Shown here: positions 14,284 to 15,098 of the stretch, in pieces
Layout of the letters: every line of letters begins with the position of its first letter
How positions within the stretch are numbered: position 1 is the first letter of the stretch
NCBI GenBank assembly: GCA_013043915.1
Contig: JABEVH010000037.1
Span: forward strand, 1 to 15,098
DNA from: Pseudomonadales bacterium
GTDB taxonomy: Bacteria; Pseudomonadota; Gammaproteobacteria; Pseudomonadales; Moraxellaceae
Direction: 5' to 3'
Length of the DNA: 15,098 nucleotides
Program-made: the position numbers and the translations under genes
Notes under the pieces: model-generated
Databases searched by the model: none
Told to the model about the DNA's origin: nothing
The model's input: only the letters and a program-made list of their open reading frames with translations

Positions 14284-14307
14284 CGTAACGTTGATAAGGG
14301 TAATAAC

Positions 14308-15098
14308 ATGAACCTTCATGAGTATCAGGGCAAGCAGTTGTTTGCTGAGTACGGACTTCCGGTATCCCAGGGCCATGCTGCCCATACTCCGGAAGAAGCA
14401 CGCGCTGCTGCGGTTAAGATCGGTGGTGATCGTTGGGTGGTCAAAGCGCAGGTACATGCCGGGGGCCGAGGCAAGGCTGGAGGCGTCAAGCTGGTTTCTT
14501 CGCTAGATGAAGTGGAGAAGTTTGCCCGTGACAAGCTTGGTACGCGTTTGGTGACCTATCAGACAGATGCTGCCGGTCAGCCTGTCAGCAGCATACTGGT
14601 TGAAACACTGACCGATATCGCCAAAGAGCTTTATCTGGGTGCTGTGGTCGATCGTGCCAGCCGTAAAGTCGTGTTTATGGCATCAACGGAAGGCGGTGTG
14701 GAAATCGAAAAGGTTGCCGCTGAAACTCCTGAGAAGATATTCAAAGCTACGATAGATCCTCTGTTGGGTCCTCAGGCTTTTCAGGGCCGTGAACTGGCCT
14801 ATCAGCTGGGTCTGAATGCCACTCAGGTCAAGGAATTCGTCAATATTTTCTTAGGTCTTGGGCGCATGTTTGACGACTTGGATCTGGCCCTGCTGGAAAT
14901 CAATCCCTTGGTGATCACCAGCGCCGGACATCTGCATTGTTTAGATGCCAAAGTTGTTATCGACTCCAATGCCTTGTATCGTCACCCGCGCCTGAAAGCC
15001 ATGGATGATCCCAGTCAGGTGGATGAGCGTGAACGTCGTGCTGCTGAATGGGAACTCAATTACGTAGCCCTTGAAGGCAATATTGGCTGTATGGTCAA
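14308..15098 (+). CDS. sucC: Succinyl-CoA synthetase (ADP-forming) beta subunit, 5' part (gene continues past right edge)
   Basis: The first 263 codons are visible of a protein expected to be about 388 residues. SucCD converts succinyl-CoA to succinate with phosphorylation of ADP or GDP. The N-terminal ATP-grasp domain begins MNLHEYQGKQLFAEYG; nucleotide-loop residues are K46 and HAGGRGKAGG (50-59), and N199 (EINPLV) and D213 (LDAK) match E. coli Mg ligands at the same positions. ALEGNIGCMV near the right edge begins the CoA-ligase domain. The start is supported by AAGGG with a 7-base spacer. sucD would be expected next. The 106-bp gap from lpd contains a tandem repeat and a hairpin. Confidence 0.97.
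   Translation, partial: MNLHEYQGKQLFAEYGLPVSQGHAAHTPEEARAAAVKIGGDRWVVKAQVHAGGRGKAGGVKLVSSLDEVEKFARDKLGTRLVTYQTDAAGQPVSSILVETLTDIAKELYLGAVVDRASRKVVFMASTEGGVEIEKVAAETPEKIFKATIDPLLGPQAFQGRELAYQLGLNATQVKEFVNIFLGLGRMFDDLDLALLEINPLVITSAGHLHCLDAKVVIDSNALYRHPRLKAMDDPSQVDERERRAAEWELNYVALEGNIGCMV

Overview
This window is the central TCA-cycle cluster of a proteobacterium, most likely a gammaproteobacterium, with a short fatty-acid/polyketide-type accessory block to its left. The layout is the Pseudomonas-like order: citrate synthase (gltA) on the minus strand, divergent from sdhCDAB-sucAB-lpd-sucC on the plus strand, with a dedicated lpd inside the cluster. Base composition looks even (about half GC) and similar throughout. 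I see no mobile elements, tRNAs, rRNAs or CRISPR arrays. The genus cannot be named from the sequence. Stretches of SdhA and SdhB look, from memory, closer to the betaproteobacterial form than to E. coli, although the gene order is gamma-like.

Region 1 (1-2058) is a divergent pair. On the minus strand is the N-terminal part of a high-molecular-weight FabG-type 3-oxoacyl reductase (the gene runs off the left edge). On the plus strand is a FadI/FadA2-type thiolase. The same divergent pairing is known in mycobacteria (fabG4/fadA2). The ~217-bp gap holds a perfect 9-bp-arm palindrome and two overlapping, mutually exclusive hairpins in the thiolase leader.

Region 2 (2080-4686) is all on the minus strand: gltA, then after a terminator-like hairpin a beta-hydroxyacid dehydrogenase of the 3-hydroxyisobutyrate dehydrogenase family, which overlaps a DUF302 gene by the ATGA arrangement. 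The last gene converges on the thiolase over a hairpin that carries the thiolase stop codon in its loop.

Region 3 (4687-5159) is the 473-bp gltA/sdhC control region. It has readable sigma70-type promoters for both directions, a perfect FNR/Anr box (TTGAT-N4-ATCAA) about midway, an ArcA-like TTAATTAA element, a strong palindrome on the sdh -35 box, and a hairpin in the gltA leader. Oxygen control of the TCA cycle is the natural inference.

Region 4 (5160-15098) encodes succinate dehydrogenase (sdhC, sdhD, sdhA, sdhB), the 2-oxoglutarate dehydrogenase complex (sucA E1, sucB E2, lpd E3) and the beta subunit of succinyl-CoA synthetase (sucC, cut by the right edge; sucD would be expected next). 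Catalytic and cofactor residues are intact in every complete gene. Two gaps inside the operon, sdhB-sucA (253 bp) and lpd-sucC (106 bp), are long for an operon, hold inverted repeats, and may contain internal promoters or leader RNA elements. Together the products take 2-oxoglutarate to succinate and fumarate, with citrate synthase feeding the cycle from the divergent transcript. I see no previously undescribed system here; the best leads are regulatory.
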